Positions 33,136-41,978 of a stretch of DNA of 46,068 nt are shown here, in pieces. Location: assembly GCF_050874005.1 (NCBI RefSeq), contig NZ_JBNMJV010000023.1, positions 1 to 46,068 on the forward strand, given 5' to 3'. The stretch's first letter is position 1, and every line of letters begins with the position of its first letter. Below the pieces are notes generated by a model. It ran no database searches and was not told the DNA's origin. It saw only the letters and a program-made list of their open reading frames with translations. The translations under genes and the position numbers were made by a program. The DNA is from Huintestinicola sp050874005. GTDB taxonomy: Bacteria; Bacillota; Clostridia; Oscillospirales; Ruminococcaceae.

Positions 33136-35448
33136 ATGAAAATTGAGAAGAGTTCATTAAGCCCCTCAGCCGACCTTTGGTACACCCGCCCCGCCGCAAA
33201 CTGGGACGAAGCGCTCCCCGTAGGAAACGGACGAATGGGAGCAATGATATTCGGAAAGCCCTCGGACGAGCTTCTGCAGCTGAATGAAGACTCCATATGG
33301 TCGGGTAATTTCCGAAACAGAAACAACCCCAAGGCATACGATAACCTTGAGAAAATACGTCAGCTTATAAACGAGGAAAAGACCACCGAAGCGGAAGAAC
33401 TCTGCTCCGACGCTTTTTACGGCACCAATGAAAACCAGCGTCACTATCAGCCTTTAGGCGACCTGCACATCTGGCAGAACGCACCCGACTGCAGCGAATA
33501 TAAAAGAGGACTTTCACTTGAGAAAGCCGTATCGTGGACTAACTTTACATCAAACGGGGTAAAATATACCCGTGAAGTGTTCGCCTCCCACCCCGACGAA
33601 TGTATCATCGTCCATTTCACCGCCGATAAAAAAGGCAGCATATCCTTTACCGCCGCCATAGACGGCAGAGATGACAACTACGATAAAAATGAAGCCTATG
33701 ATGATAAGACAGTCCTGTTCACCGTTTCCGACGGCATACCCTATGCCTGCGCCATAACCGTGACTGCTGTGGGCGGAGAGTGGGGCACAGACGCAAACCG
33801 CCTTGTCTGCAAAAATGCCGACGAAGCAATGCTCATAATAGCCGCTCAGACCTCATACCGCACAGGCGATTACGAAAAGCTCTGCATATCTCAGGCAAAA
33901 AGAGCCGCACGAATGAACGCAAACCGCCTTTTGAAGCGGCATATGGAGGATTATTCCAAACTTTTTGACCGCTGCTCATTTTTCCTTTACCCGGGGGACG
34001 GAGCAAATTCCGCTCTCCCCACCGACGAGCGCCTTAAAGCCGTAAAAGAGGAAAATGCTATAGACAATGAGCTTGCTGCCCTTTATTTCAATTTCTCCCG
34101 ATACCTTATGATATCCGGCTCAAGAGAGGGAACATTACCGCTTAACCTCCAAGGCATATGGAATAAGGATATGTGGCCTGCCTGGGGCGGCAAATACACC
34201 GTCAATATAAATACCGAGATGAACTACTGGGGAGCCGAGATACAGAACCTTTCCGAATGTCACACACCTCTTTTCGACCATATCGAGCGAATGAGAGAAA
34301 ACGGCAGAGTCACCGCCCGTACAATGTATCACTGCGGCGGAACTGTCTGCCACCACAACACCGACATCTGGGGAGACACCGCCCCCCAGGACAAATGGCT
34401 CCCGGGCACTCTCTGGCCAATGGGAATGGCGTGGCTCTGCACCCATATATGGGAGCATTATCTTTTCACAGGAGACAAGGATTTTCTTGAGGAGAAATTC
34501 GACACCCTCTGCGAAGCAGCAGAATTTTTCGCCGATTTCCTCACCGAGGACGAAAAGGGCAGACTGGTAACAAATCCCTCCGTTTCTCCCGAGAATACCT
34601 ACTACGCAAAGAACGGCAGAACGGGAACCCTCTGCAAAGGCCCCTCAATGGACAGTCAGATACTCTATGTCCTCTTCACCGCCGTAATATCCTCCTCGGA
34701 GATACTGGGCGAAAGGCAGGACTTTGCGGAGAAAATACGCAGTATGAGAGACCGTCTCCCCAAGCCCGAGATAGGCAAGTACGGTCAGATAATGGAATGG
34801 GCGGAGGACTATGACGAGGTCGAGCCGGGACACCGCCATATCTCTCAGCTATATGCCCTCTATCCTGCAGATATAATAACCCCTGCCGATACCCCCGAGC
34901 TTGCAAAGGCTGCAAGAGCCACCCTTGAGCGCAGACTTTCCCACGGCGGCGGACATACAGGCTGGTCGAGAGCGTGGATAATCAATATGTGGGCAAGACT
35001 TCTTGACGGCGAAAAGGTGGGCGAAAACGTTCAGGCGCTGCTCGCACATTCCACAAGCATTAATATGTTCGATATGCACCCCCCTTTCCAGATAGACGGA
35101 AATTTCGGCGGCGGCGCAGGCATTGCCGAAGCGGTAATGCAGAGCCGCTGTGAGGCCGTATCGGGAAAAGCGGAAATAAGCCTGCTCCCCGCACTTCCAC
35201 CCGCCTGGAAACACGGCAGCGTGAGGGGAATGAAAGCCCGTGGCAGCTTCACAGTCAATTTCGACTGGTCAGACGGCAGAATTACCAAAGCCGAGCTGCT
35301 CTCCGACTGCGGAAACAGGGTCTCCCTGCGTGTAAAGGGAGATATCATCGTCACCTGCGGCGGAGAAGAGATACGGCTTACTGAAAATAAAGGCGCACTT
35401 GAATTTGATACAGAGGCCGGAAAGCGCTACGGCATTTCGGCAAAATGA
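33136..35448 (+). CDS. Glycoside hydrolase family 95 enzyme (alpha-L-fucosidase type)
   Basis: A 770-residue protein with the GH95 layout: an N-terminal beta domain beginning DLWYTRPAANWDEALPVGNGRMGAMIFG, then an (alpha/alpha)6 barrel. Key motifs are VNINTEMNYWGAEIQNLSE (Asn357, Asn359), TNPSVSPENTY (Glu486, probable general acid), EPGHRHISQLYALYPA, and PFQIDGNFGGGAGIAEA (Asp654). The pairing with the known catalytic residues of GH95 is by motif and spacing. The family contains alpha-1,2-L-fucosidases and alpha-L-galactosidases. No signal peptide is seen, so it should act in the cytoplasm on imported oligosaccharides. The start is ATG 33136 with CGGAGG upstream. It lies next to the sugar-import block. 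Confidence 0.9.
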   Translation: MKIEKSSLSPSADLWYTRPAANWDEALPVGNGRMGAMIFGKPSDELLQLNEDSIWSGNFRNRNNPKAYDNLEKIRQLINEEKTTEAEELCSDAFYGTNENQRHYQPLGDLHIWQNAPDCSEYKRGLSLEKAVSWTNFTSNGVKYTREVFASHPDECIIVHFTADKKGSISFTAAIDGRDDNYDKNEAYDDKTVLFTVSDGIPYACAITVTAVGGEWGTDANRLVCKNADEAMLIIAAQTSYRTGDYEKLCISQAKRAARMNANRLLKRHMEDYSKLFDRCSFFLYPGDGANSALPTDERLKAVKEENAIDNELAALYFNFSRYLMISGSREGTLPLNLQGIWNKDMWPAWGGKYTVNINTEMNYWGAEIQNLSECHTPLFDHIERMRENGRVTARTMYHCGGTVCHHNTDIWGDTAPQDKWLPGTLWPMGMAWLCTHIWEHYLFTGDKDFLEEKFDTLCEAAEFFADFLTEDEKGRLVTNPSVSPENTYYAKNGRTGTLCKGPSMDSQILYVLFTAVISSSEILGERQDFAEKIRSMRDRLPKPEIGKYGQIMEWAEDYDEVEPGHRHISQLYALYPADIITPADTPELAKAARATLERRLSHGGGHTGWSRAWIINMWARLLDGEKVGENVQALLAHSTSINMFDMHPPFQIDGNFGGGAGIAEAVMQSRCEAVSGKAEISLLPALPPAWKHGSVRGMKARGSFTVNFDWSDGRITKAELLSDCGNRVSLRVKGDIIVTCGGEEIRLTENKGALEFDTEAGKRYGISAK

Positions 35449-35463
35449 TTTTCGGAGAATATT

Positions 35464-35949
35464 ATGATAGAATTTTACAAGCCCGACAGGCACACAGCTC
35501 CTGCTCCCGAAGGGGAGCGGAAAACAAAAACAGTATATGCGGAACCCGAAGATATCCGCATAGTTGTGGATAACGAAACGCCCCCGAGAGAAGCGGATAC
35601 CTTCGGTAAGACGGGAGCACAGACCCGACAGGGCAGCATACCCTCCCCCGCCTCGGCGCAGCAGAACTTTTCAACTTTGGACGATATAGCCGATACCGCC
35701 AAGGCATACGGCGAGAAAATAATGGAGGAGATAAACCCGGGAGCAGGGGGCTTTAACAGGAAGCTCAAAAACAGAAATATATCCATATTACTCTGCGTCT
35801 TGTTCGGGATATTCGGAGCTCACAGATTTTACGAGGGGAAAATTGCAACCGGAATACTTTGGGCTTGTACGATAGGAGGCTTTTTTGGTATAGGCTGTTT
35901 AATCGACCTGATAATCCTTATCAATAAGCCGAAGTATTACGAACCCTGA
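35464..35949 (+). CDS. TM2 domain protein
   Basis: 161 residues. The first 100 are polar, proline/charge-rich and probably disordered. The last 60 form a TM2 domain: NRNISILLCVLFGIFGAHRFYEGKIATGILWACTIGGFFGIGCLIDLIILI, two helices with the conserved GxxGxHRFY turn. TM2 proteins are small membrane proteins of unknown role. The start is ATG 35464, with CGGAGA upstream, 15 bp after the GH95 gene, so it may be co-transcribed. Confidence 0.85.
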   Translation: MIEFYKPDRHTAPAPEGERKTKTVYAEPEDIRIVVDNETPPREADTFGKTGAQTRQGSIPSPASAQQNFSTLDDIADTAKAYGEKIMEEINPGAGGFNRKLKNRNISILLCVLFGIFGAHRFYEGKIATGILWACTIGGFFGIGCLIDLIILINKPKYYEP

Positions 35950-35977
35950 AAAAAATAAGGAAAGGACGGTCTGAAAA

Positions 35978-36589
35978 ATGGCTCTTAACAGCTTTGCGGA
36001 TTTCGGAGAAATGCAAAGATCCGTTTTACAGGAAATATGCAATATGGGAGCAGGCAATGCCGCCACCGCCCTGTCCGAGATGATATCCTCGGCAACGGAT
36101 ATCTCCACACCCCAGGTCAAGGTGCTGCCCACAGCGGAGGCAGGAAAAATAGCGGACCTTCTCAGCAGGGGAACGGAAGCCTTTCTGATAAAGCTAAGCT
36201 GCGATATGCAGGGAGCGGTGCTTTTCATCTTCCCCTACGCATTTATCGAGCGGCTTGCAGGGACATATTTCCCGGGGGTGTCGGTGAAAGGCAAGGGGGA
36301 CGTGAACGAGATGGTCTCCTCTGTGGTAAGGGAAACGGTAAACATCTGCGCCGCATCTTATGCTAACAATTTCTCCATAATGTCGGGAATGACGGTGGAC
36401 ATATCCGTCCCCGAGAGCGTGAGCGCCCCCTCGGGAGAGATAACGGCAGTAAATCCGGGAGCGGTCAATACCTGCTTTGTGAACAACTCCATAACCATAA
36501 ACGACAGCGGCAAGTCATTTAATATCCTCTTTTTCCCCGAGCTGAAAACCATTCAGGATTTTATGGGCAGAATAGGAGTAGAGTGTTAA
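35978..36589 (+). CDS. cheC: CheC-like phosphatase domain protein
   Basis: 203 residues of the CheC/CheX/FliY type. The first active-site helix is clear (LQEICNMGAGNAATALSEM, with E-x3-N, about residues 18-36), and a second, less conserved one is EMVSSVVRETVNICAASY near 114. CheC dephosphorylates CheY-P in motile bacteria. No other chemotaxis or flagellar gene is in this window, so this is an orphan. It may work on another receiver domain. The gene begins 28 bp after the TM2 gene, with AAGGAAAGGA upstream. Confidence 0.82.
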   Translation: MALNSFADFGEMQRSVLQEICNMGAGNAATALSEMISSATDISTPQVKVLPTAEAGKIADLLSRGTEAFLIKLSCDMQGAVLFIFPYAFIERLAGTYFPGVSVKGKGDVNEMVSSVVRETVNICAASYANNFSIMSGMTVDISVPESVSAPSGEITAVNPGAVNTCFVNNSITINDSGKSFNILFFPELKTIQDFMGRIGVEC

Positions 36590-36611
36590 ACTTCTTTGTG
36601 GGCTTGATAAT

Positions 36612-36640
36612 ATTATAGCACAAATGTGCCAAAATGTCAA
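36612..36640 (-). promoter_or_regulatory. Perfect consensus promoter antisense to cheC
   Basis: Minus strand TTGACA (36635-36640), 17-bp spacer, TATAAT (36612-36617) with TG-C before it. The spacer holds the small palindrome gcacaaatgtgc (36618-36629). It points left into the 3' end of cheC, and no minus-strand gene is downstream. Confidence 0.6.
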
Positions 36641-36724
36641 TAGTGAAACCGGAAAATATGTGCCGAATTATAGAAAATAAATTTGTCGAAAATGCCAAAC
36701 CGACCGCAGGATAGGAGAATAGCG

Positions 36725-37006
36725 TTGAAACATTATATTATTGTTAAATTCAAAGAACAAATAAACGCAGGCTCATTGACAGCCCCTGTTACAGAGCTGT
36801 TTCGGAAGCTTACGGCTATGGACGGGATATATGACATAAATATTCATACGTCCTGCATAGACCGACCCAACAGATATGACATTATGATCGAGATAAATAT
36901 GGATAAAGATGCCCTCGACCGCTATGACCGATCTGACGTTCATAAAGAATGGAAGCGGACATATTCGGATATGATAGAGAGCAAAGCGATCTTTGACTGC
37001 GAATAA
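36725..37006 (+). CDS. Dabb (stress-responsive A/B barrel) domain protein
   Basis: 93 residues: KHYIIVKFKEQINAGSLTAPVTELFRKLTAMDGIYDINIHTSCI, then RYDIMIEINMDKDALDRYDRSDVHKEWKRTY. The alternating strands and the ending around a conserved His (DVHKEW) match the Dabb ferredoxin-like family, a dimeric beta-barrel fold seen in small stress proteins and some cyclases. The start is TTG 36725 with AGGAGA 6 nt upstream; the longer frame to 36683 has no ribosome site. Confidence 0.82.
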   Translation: MKHYIIVKFKEQINAGSLTAPVTELFRKLTAMDGIYDINIHTSCIDRPNRYDIMIEINMDKDALDRYDRSDVHKEWKRTYSDMIESKAIFDCE

Positions 37007-37036
37007 ATTTTTCACAGCCGCAAAAGGAAAACAGCT

Positions 37037-37639
37037 ATGAAGCACAACAATAAAATTCTCGAAGCCCTGCTTGAAGAAAGCGTTAAAATATTTCCCGAAC
37101 ATTATGCTCGTATAGAAGAAAAAGCCCGGTCGCTTTATCTTGAATTCTGTAAGCAGGAAGAGGGAAAGCCAAAAGAGATAACAATGCATACGGTAAGGCA
37201 GATATACCCCTGCATTGCCTTTTACAAAGCGGTCATCGCTGAGACCGGTCAGCAGGAAGCGGCATATAAAATAATAGACGGATATTTTCAAAAAAAAGCC
37301 GCAGCCACCGCAGAAAAAATGCGTAAAATATTAAAGCTGCCTTTTGTGTATAATTTTATCCCGAAAATTATGACCGCAGTTATCCGCAAAATATTCGGCA
37401 GAAGATCGGGCTTTGAAATGACGGAGCACAAAACAGATGGAAAAGTATGCCATATAGATATGCTCAGATGTCCGTATTTTCAGACTTGTTCTGCCTGCGG
37501 CTGTCCCGAGCTTACCGCAGCTTTCTGCAACTCGGACGACACAGCATACGGAAATTTGCACCCGAAGCTTTCCTGGGAGCGAAAGAAAACTCTCGGCAGA
37601 GGCGATGACTGCTGTGATTTTATTTTAAGGGTCAAGTAG
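37037..37639 (+). CDS. L-2-amino-thiazoline-4-carboxylate hydrolase-like protein
   Basis: A 200-residue protein whose C-terminal half shows the family stretches RCPYFQTCSACGCPELTAAFCNSDD and LHPKLSWERKKTLGRGDDCCDF, rich in Cys. The N-terminal half is helical with HYARIEEKARSLYLEF. The family is named after an enzyme opening a thiazoline ring to give cysteine derivatives, but most clostridial members have no proven substrate. The start is ATG 37037 with AAAAGGAAA upstream, 30 bp after the Dabb gene. The two are probably co-transcribed. Confidence 0.78.
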   Translation: MKHNNKILEALLEESVKIFPEHYARIEEKARSLYLEFCKQEEGKPKEITMHTVRQIYPCIAFYKAVIAETGQQEAAYKIIDGYFQKKAAATAEKMRKILKLPFVYNFIPKIMTAVIRKIFGRRSGFEMTEHKTDGKVCHIDMLRCPYFQTCSACGCPELTAAFCNSDDTAYGNLHPKLSWERKKTLGRGDDCCDFILRVK

Positions 37640-37640
37640 G

Positions 37641-37664
37641 CAGGCGGCTCGGTAACGATACAAA
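37641..37664. repeat. 24-bp direct repeat, left copy
   Basis: The sequence caggcggctcggtaacg followed by atacaaa matches 38076-38099 with two mismatches (the first 17 bp identical). The two copies flank the DUF1801-like gene. Confidence 0.75.
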
Positions 37665-37702
37665 AAGCTGTCCCAAAATTATGATTTGCGGAGGTCATCA
37701 AA

Positions 37703-38035
37703 ATGAATGAGCAGGTTAAGGAATATATAGAAAAATATCCAAGTGATATCATTGATATGTTCAATGATTTGCGTAAGACAATTTTTGACAGCGTTTCAAC
37801 CGAGCCGCAGGAAACCTTATGGGCGAAATTACCAAGCTATTATGTTGGTGAGACTTTCGTGAGGCTCATTCCCTTCAAAGACCATATCAACATTGAAGCG
37901 CAGGCAGTGAACGGCCATATAGAGGAACTCTCAGGCTATAAGCTCACTCCCAAGGGAATGCTGCAAATTTATTTAAAGCAGGATATACCATATGAAGCCT
38001 TGAAACAGATATTTGCAGAAACCTTAGCAGGCTGA
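37703..38035 (+). CDS. DUF1801 (YdhG-like) domain protein
   Basis: A 110-residue protein with VKEYIEKYPSDIIDMFNDLRKTIFDS at the start, LWAKLPSYYVGETFVRLIPFKDHINIEAQA in the middle and GYKLTPKGMLQIYLKQDIPYEALKQIFAE at the end, which is the usual order of the DUF1801/YdhG group (iron-chaperone-frataxin-like fold in some descriptions). The start is ATG 37703, with CGGAGG upstream. A 24-bp direct repeat lies on both sides, so the gene may have been inserted or duplicated as a unit. Confidence 0.7.
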   Translation: MNEQVKEYIEKYPSDIIDMFNDLRKTIFDSVSTEPQETLWAKLPSYYVGETFVRLIPFKDHINIEAQAVNGHIEELSGYKLTPKGMLQIYLKQDIPYEALKQIFAETLAG

Positions 38036-38075
38036 GCCTGCAGCCACTCGTTCTATAATTTATGCGGGCGGCAAA

Positions 38076-38099
38076 CAGGCGGCTCGGTAACGGTAGAAA
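38076..38099. repeat. 24-bp direct repeat, right copy
   Basis: Second copy of the repeat at 37641-37664, 61 bp before the polA ATG; 22 of 24 positions match. Confidence 0.75.
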
Positions 38100-38159
38100 T
38101 ATGTATTCGATGCGATTGCTTTACCCAACCGGAGCAGAAAATTGAAAGGAAGAATAGAT

Positions 38160-40700
38160 ATGAAGCTTCTTGCAATAGACGGAAACAGTATAATGAACCG
38201 TGCGTTTTACGGCATAAAAGCCCTTTCAAATAAAAAGGGCGTGTTCACCAATGCGCTTACGGGCTTTATGAACATCTATCTTAAAACCGCCGCAGAGCTG
38301 TCTCCCGAGGGCTGTGCGGTGGCGTTTGATTTGAGAGAGCCAACCTTCCGCCACAAGGCAAACGCCGCATATAAAGCCACAAGACACGGTATGCCCGAGG
38401 AGCTTGCAATGCAGATGCCCCTTATCAAGAAGCTTCTTACCGCTCTTGGCATTAAAATTCTCGAGTGTCCCGGTTTCGAGGCTGACGATATCCTCGGCAC
38501 ACTCTCCACCTTCGGAAACGAGACCGACCACGTTTATATCCTGACAGGGGACAGGGACAGCCTGCAGCTTATAAATGAAAATGTCACCGTCCTGCTCCAC
38601 ACCACAAAGGAGCTTATCACCTGCACTCCCGAGAAATTTTCCGAGATGTACGAGGGACTTTCACCCCTTCAGCTTATCGACCTGAAAGCCCTTATGGGCG
38701 ACAGCTCGGATAACATAAGCGGCGTTAAGGGCATAGGTGAGAAAACAGCCCTCTCTCTTATCAAGGAGTATTCCTCCGTTGAAACGCTTTACGAAAAGCT
38801 TGCCGCAGGAGAAGTTACCGCCACAAAATCCGTCCTTGCAAAGCTTACCGCAGGCGAGGGGGACGCAAAGGAAAGCAAATGGCTTGCCACCATTGTAAAA
38901 AATGCGCCTATATCCCTTTCAATGGGCGATTACGCATACGGCGAGCGTGACGAAGCCGCATTGTCCCGTCTCCTTACCGAGCTTGAAATGACAAAGCTTA
39001 TGGAAAGGCTTAATGTAAAGCCTTCCGCCGCATTAAAGGCAATTCCCGAAGCAGAGAAGGAAAAGGCTGTTGATTATAAGATAGCTCCCGGAAGCGTTTC
39101 GGACATCAAGGGCGGCTTTGCCTTTATCTTAAAGCGCACCGAAACGGGAGCGGCGCTGTACACCGCCTATGAGGACAAGCTGAGTGTGTTTGAGAATGAG
39201 AGCGATATCATCTCCCTCCTGTCCTCGGAATATGAAAAGCAGACCTTCGGCGCAAAGCCTGCCTACCGCTATATGCTTGAAAAAGGCTCCGAGCTTAAAA
39301 ATATCGTATCGGACGCAGACATTTCGGGATATCTTCTCAATGCCTCCGCTTCGGAATACACCATCAAGGGACTTTGCGCCGAGTACGGCTGTCCCGATTA
39401 TGAAAATCTGGGAGAATATTCGGACATTGCGGCAATAAGCGGACTCTGCCGCCGCCTTGACAGGGAGCTTTCGGAAACGGGAGCGGAGAAGCTGTGCAGG
39501 GATATCGAGCTGCCCCTTACCGAGGTGCTTGCTTCAATGGAACACTTTGGCGTAAAAGCCGACACAGAGGGCATAAGGAAATTCGGTGAGACTCTTTCGG
39601 AAGAGATAGCCGGACTTGAACAGCAGATATATTTCCGTGCAGGAAAGCAGTTCAACATTTCTTCTCCCAAGCAGCTTGGCGTTATACTTTTTGAGGAAAT
39701 GGGACTGCCCTCGGGCAAAAAGACCAAAACGGGCTATTCCACAGGCGCAGAGGTGCTTGAGGAGCTTCGTGACAAGGACCCCATCATAGATATGATACTC
39801 ACCTACCGTCAGTACACAAAGCTACAGTCCACCTATGTAGAAGGGCTGTTAAAGACGGTGGGGGGCGACGGACGTATCCACTCTGTATTCAAGCAGACCG
39901 AAACAAGGACGGGAAGGATCTCCTCCACCGAGCCGAATTTGCAGAATATCCCCGTCCGCACCGAGCTTGGACGGAATATGAGAAAATTCTTCGTCAGCGA
40001 GGAAGGACGGGTGCTTATCGACGCCGACTACAGCCAGATAGAGCTTCGTATACTTGCACATCTGAGCGGCGACAAAAATATGCAGGCGATCTTCAACAGC
40101 GGCGGCGATATCCACACCTCAACGGCGGCGCAGGTATTCGGAATGCCCGAGGATATGGTGACCCCCGAAATGCGCCGTGCGGCAAAGGCTGTTAATTTCG
40201 GCATTGTTTACGGCATAAGCGCATTTTCACTTTCAAAGGACATTGACGTTTCCGTTGCAAAGGCGGACAGGTATATAAAGAGCTATCTCACCAATTTCAG
40301 CGGTGTAGCGGCATTTATGGACAAGGCTGTGACCGATGCCGCGGAAAAGGGCTATTCGGAAACCATCTTCGGCAGGAGACGTTATATCCCCGAGCTTGCG
40401 GCGAAAAACAAGAACATTCAGAGCTTCGGCAAGCGTGCGGCAATGAATGCCCCAGTTCAGGGAGCGGCGGCGGACATCATCAAAATTGCTATGGTGAAGG
40501 TCTACCGCAGGCTCAAGGAAGAAAATCTTGACGCACAGCTTATTTTGCAGATACACGACGAGCTTATAATCGAGGCATCGGAAAAGGACGCTGCAAGGGC
40601 AGCAAAGGTGCTGGGAGAGGAAATGCGGGGTGCCGTACAGCTTGACGTTCCTCTCACCGCCGATGTTGAGACGGGCAAAAGCTGGTTTGAATGCCACTGA
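38160..40700 (+). CDS. polA: DNA polymerase I
   Basis: 846 residues. The N-terminal 5'-3' exonuclease has LLAIDGNSIMNRAFYGIKAL, GFEADDILGTLS and DLKALMGDSSDNISGVKGIGEKTA (about 1-270). The middle domain (about 290-460) is a 3'-5' exonuclease fold that lacks the usual DxE motif, so proofreading is doubtful. The polymerase domain has motif A (DADYSQIELRILAHLSGD), motif B (RRAAKAVNFGIVYGISAF) and motif C (LILQIHDELIIEA). It acts in repair and Okazaki-fragment maturation. The start is ATG 38160 with AAAGGAAG upstream; the frame upstream to 38142 was rejected for lack of a ribosome site. Confidence 0.97.
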   Translation: MKLLAIDGNSIMNRAFYGIKALSNKKGVFTNALTGFMNIYLKTAAELSPEGCAVAFDLREPTFRHKANAAYKATRHGMPEELAMQMPLIKKLLTALGIKILECPGFEADDILGTLSTFGNETDHVYILTGDRDSLQLINENVTVLLHTTKELITCTPEKFSEMYEGLSPLQLIDLKALMGDSSDNISGVKGIGEKTALSLIKEYSSVETLYEKLAAGEVTATKSVLAKLTAGEGDAKESKWLATIVKNAPISLSMGDYAYGERDEAALSRLLTELEMTKLMERLNVKPSAALKAIPEAEKEKAVDYKIAPGSVSDIKGGFAFILKRTETGAALYTAYEDKLSVFENESDIISLLSSEYEKQTFGAKPAYRYMLEKGSELKNIVSDADISGYLLNASASEYTIKGLCAEYGCPDYENLGEYSDIAAISGLCRRLDRELSETGAEKLCRDIELPLTEVLASMEHFGVKADTEGIRKFGETLSEEIAGLEQQIYFRAGKQFNISSPKQLGVILFEEMGLPSGKKTKTGYSTGAEVLEELRDKDPIIDMILTYRQYTKLQSTYVEGLLKTVGGDGRIHSVFKQTETRTGRISSTEPNLQNIPVRTELGRNMRKFFVSEEGRVLIDADYSQIELRILAHLSGDKNMQAIFNSGGDIHTSTAAQVFGMPEDMVTPEMRRAAKAVNFGIVYGISAFSLSKDIDVSVAKADRYIKSYLTNFSGVAAFMDKAVTDAAEKGYSETIFGRRRYIPELAAKNKNIQSFGKRAAMNAPVQGAAADIIKIAMVKVYRRLKEENLDAQLILQIHDELIIEASEKDAARAAKVLGEEMRGAVQLDVPLTADVETGKSWFECH

Positions 40701-40825
40701 GAAATTTCAGATATTCAGAGGCAAGACTGTGGTGTATGCAAATAACGAGAATTCAAAGGTGATGAATTGTACTCCCCTTTGAAATATGGCAGAAAATATT
40801 GATTACTATAAGGACGGTAACAAAA

Positions 40826-41743
40826 ATGGAAATAAGATTTCATATCCCCGATTTTATGAGGCATTTCAAGCTCAATCTCACCTTAGTGGACTATATGAAC
40901 AAATATCCCGAGAAATTTCGTGATAATGTAAAGATAGGCTCTGTTTACGGAGCATTTCCCAATATGACATGGAACGGCGGACGTTACTTCCGTGGAAAGT
41001 GCGATTCACGCATACTCAAGGAGATCGTCAATCAGTTTAATAAGCGAGGCATACCCTGTCGATTTACTCTTACAAATCCTGTACTTACACCTCAGCATCT
41101 TTCCGATGCGCTGTGCAACGCCGTGCTTAAGGCGGTAAACAACGGACTGAACGAAGCCATCGTATGCTCCCCTCTGCTTGAGGACTATATAAGGGATAAA
41201 TTCCCGGGTATCCCCATTACCAGCTCTACCTGCAAACAGATCGAGGATTTTGACGAGCTTTGCGCCGAGCTGGAAAAGGATTATTCCCTTGTGGTGCTTG
41301 ACTATAATTTTAACAATAATTTTGATGTTCTCGAAAAGCTCCCCCACAAGGAAAAGGCAGAGCTGCTCATAAATCCCTGCTGTGACCCCGCCTGCAAGCG
41401 CAGGGGAGAGCATTACCGCTCCATTGGCAGGAGTCAGATCGCTCTTACAGAACATATGATGAAAAAGACAGATGCGTCATACACCCCCGAACCCTTTGAG
41501 TGTGCTTGTATGATGAGAAATCTGTATCAGACAGTGAATTCGCCTCTGCACGTTTCTCCTGTGGATATTTATGAAAAGTACGTACCTATGGGCTTCTGCA
41601 ATTTCAAGATAGAAGGCAGAAGCGTACCCGATGTGAATATTCTGGAAAATTATGTATATTATATGGTAAAGCCTGAATTAAAGGACGAGGTGCGTCTTGA
41701 GCTGCTTACACTGCTTACCAAAAACATCAAGTATTTCAGCTGA
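40826..41743 (+). CDS. U32 peptidase-like (TIM barrel) protein, copy 2
   Basis: 305 residues, the same length as the product of 17714-18631 and clearly its paralogue: WNGGRYFRGK, RGIPCRFTLTNPVLT, NGLNEAIVCSPLLEDYIR, TSSTCK, YSLVVLDYNFNNNF, the Cys pair in INPCCDPACKRRGEHY, a later FECACMM, and MGFCNFKIEGR. The conserved Cys residues may hold a metal or Fe-S cluster. Function is unknown. The start is ATG 40826 (MEIRFHIPDF) with AAGGACGG upstream; the frame before it has no site. It lies alone between polA and a two-component system, unlike copy 1, which sits in an operon. Confidence 0.62.
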   Translation: MEIRFHIPDFMRHFKLNLTLVDYMNKYPEKFRDNVKIGSVYGAFPNMTWNGGRYFRGKCDSRILKEIVNQFNKRGIPCRFTLTNPVLTPQHLSDALCNAVLKAVNNGLNEAIVCSPLLEDYIRDKFPGIPITSSTCKQIEDFDELCAELEKDYSLVVLDYNFNNNFDVLEKLPHKEKAELLINPCCDPACKRRGEHYRSIGRSQIALTEHMMKKTDASYTPEPFECACMMRNLYQTVNSPLHVSPVDIYEKYVPMGFCNFKIEGRSVPDVNILENYVYYMVKPELKDEVRLELLTLLTKNIKYFS

Positions 41744-41978
41744 TGAAAATCAATGCCTTCTACTTTGATGAAAATGAATAGAATTTTGAATTTTTGGGAA
41801 ATTTACGATATTATTTTGTTAAATTTACAATCTGTTAATGATATATATGATAAAAATTTATAAACTGTGCCGATTTTTATTATATAATAGAGGTATATTA
41901 TGTTGGAATATTTCGGACATTTTTTGCAGACGTATTGTGTGCAGAATTCCGAGAATTTAAAACGGGAGGAATTTTGAT

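Noticed and set aside
40752..40783. 8-bp hairpin (ttcaaagg/cctttgaa) after polA as a terminator
   Set aside because: The stem is short, the loop is 16 nt and there is no T run.
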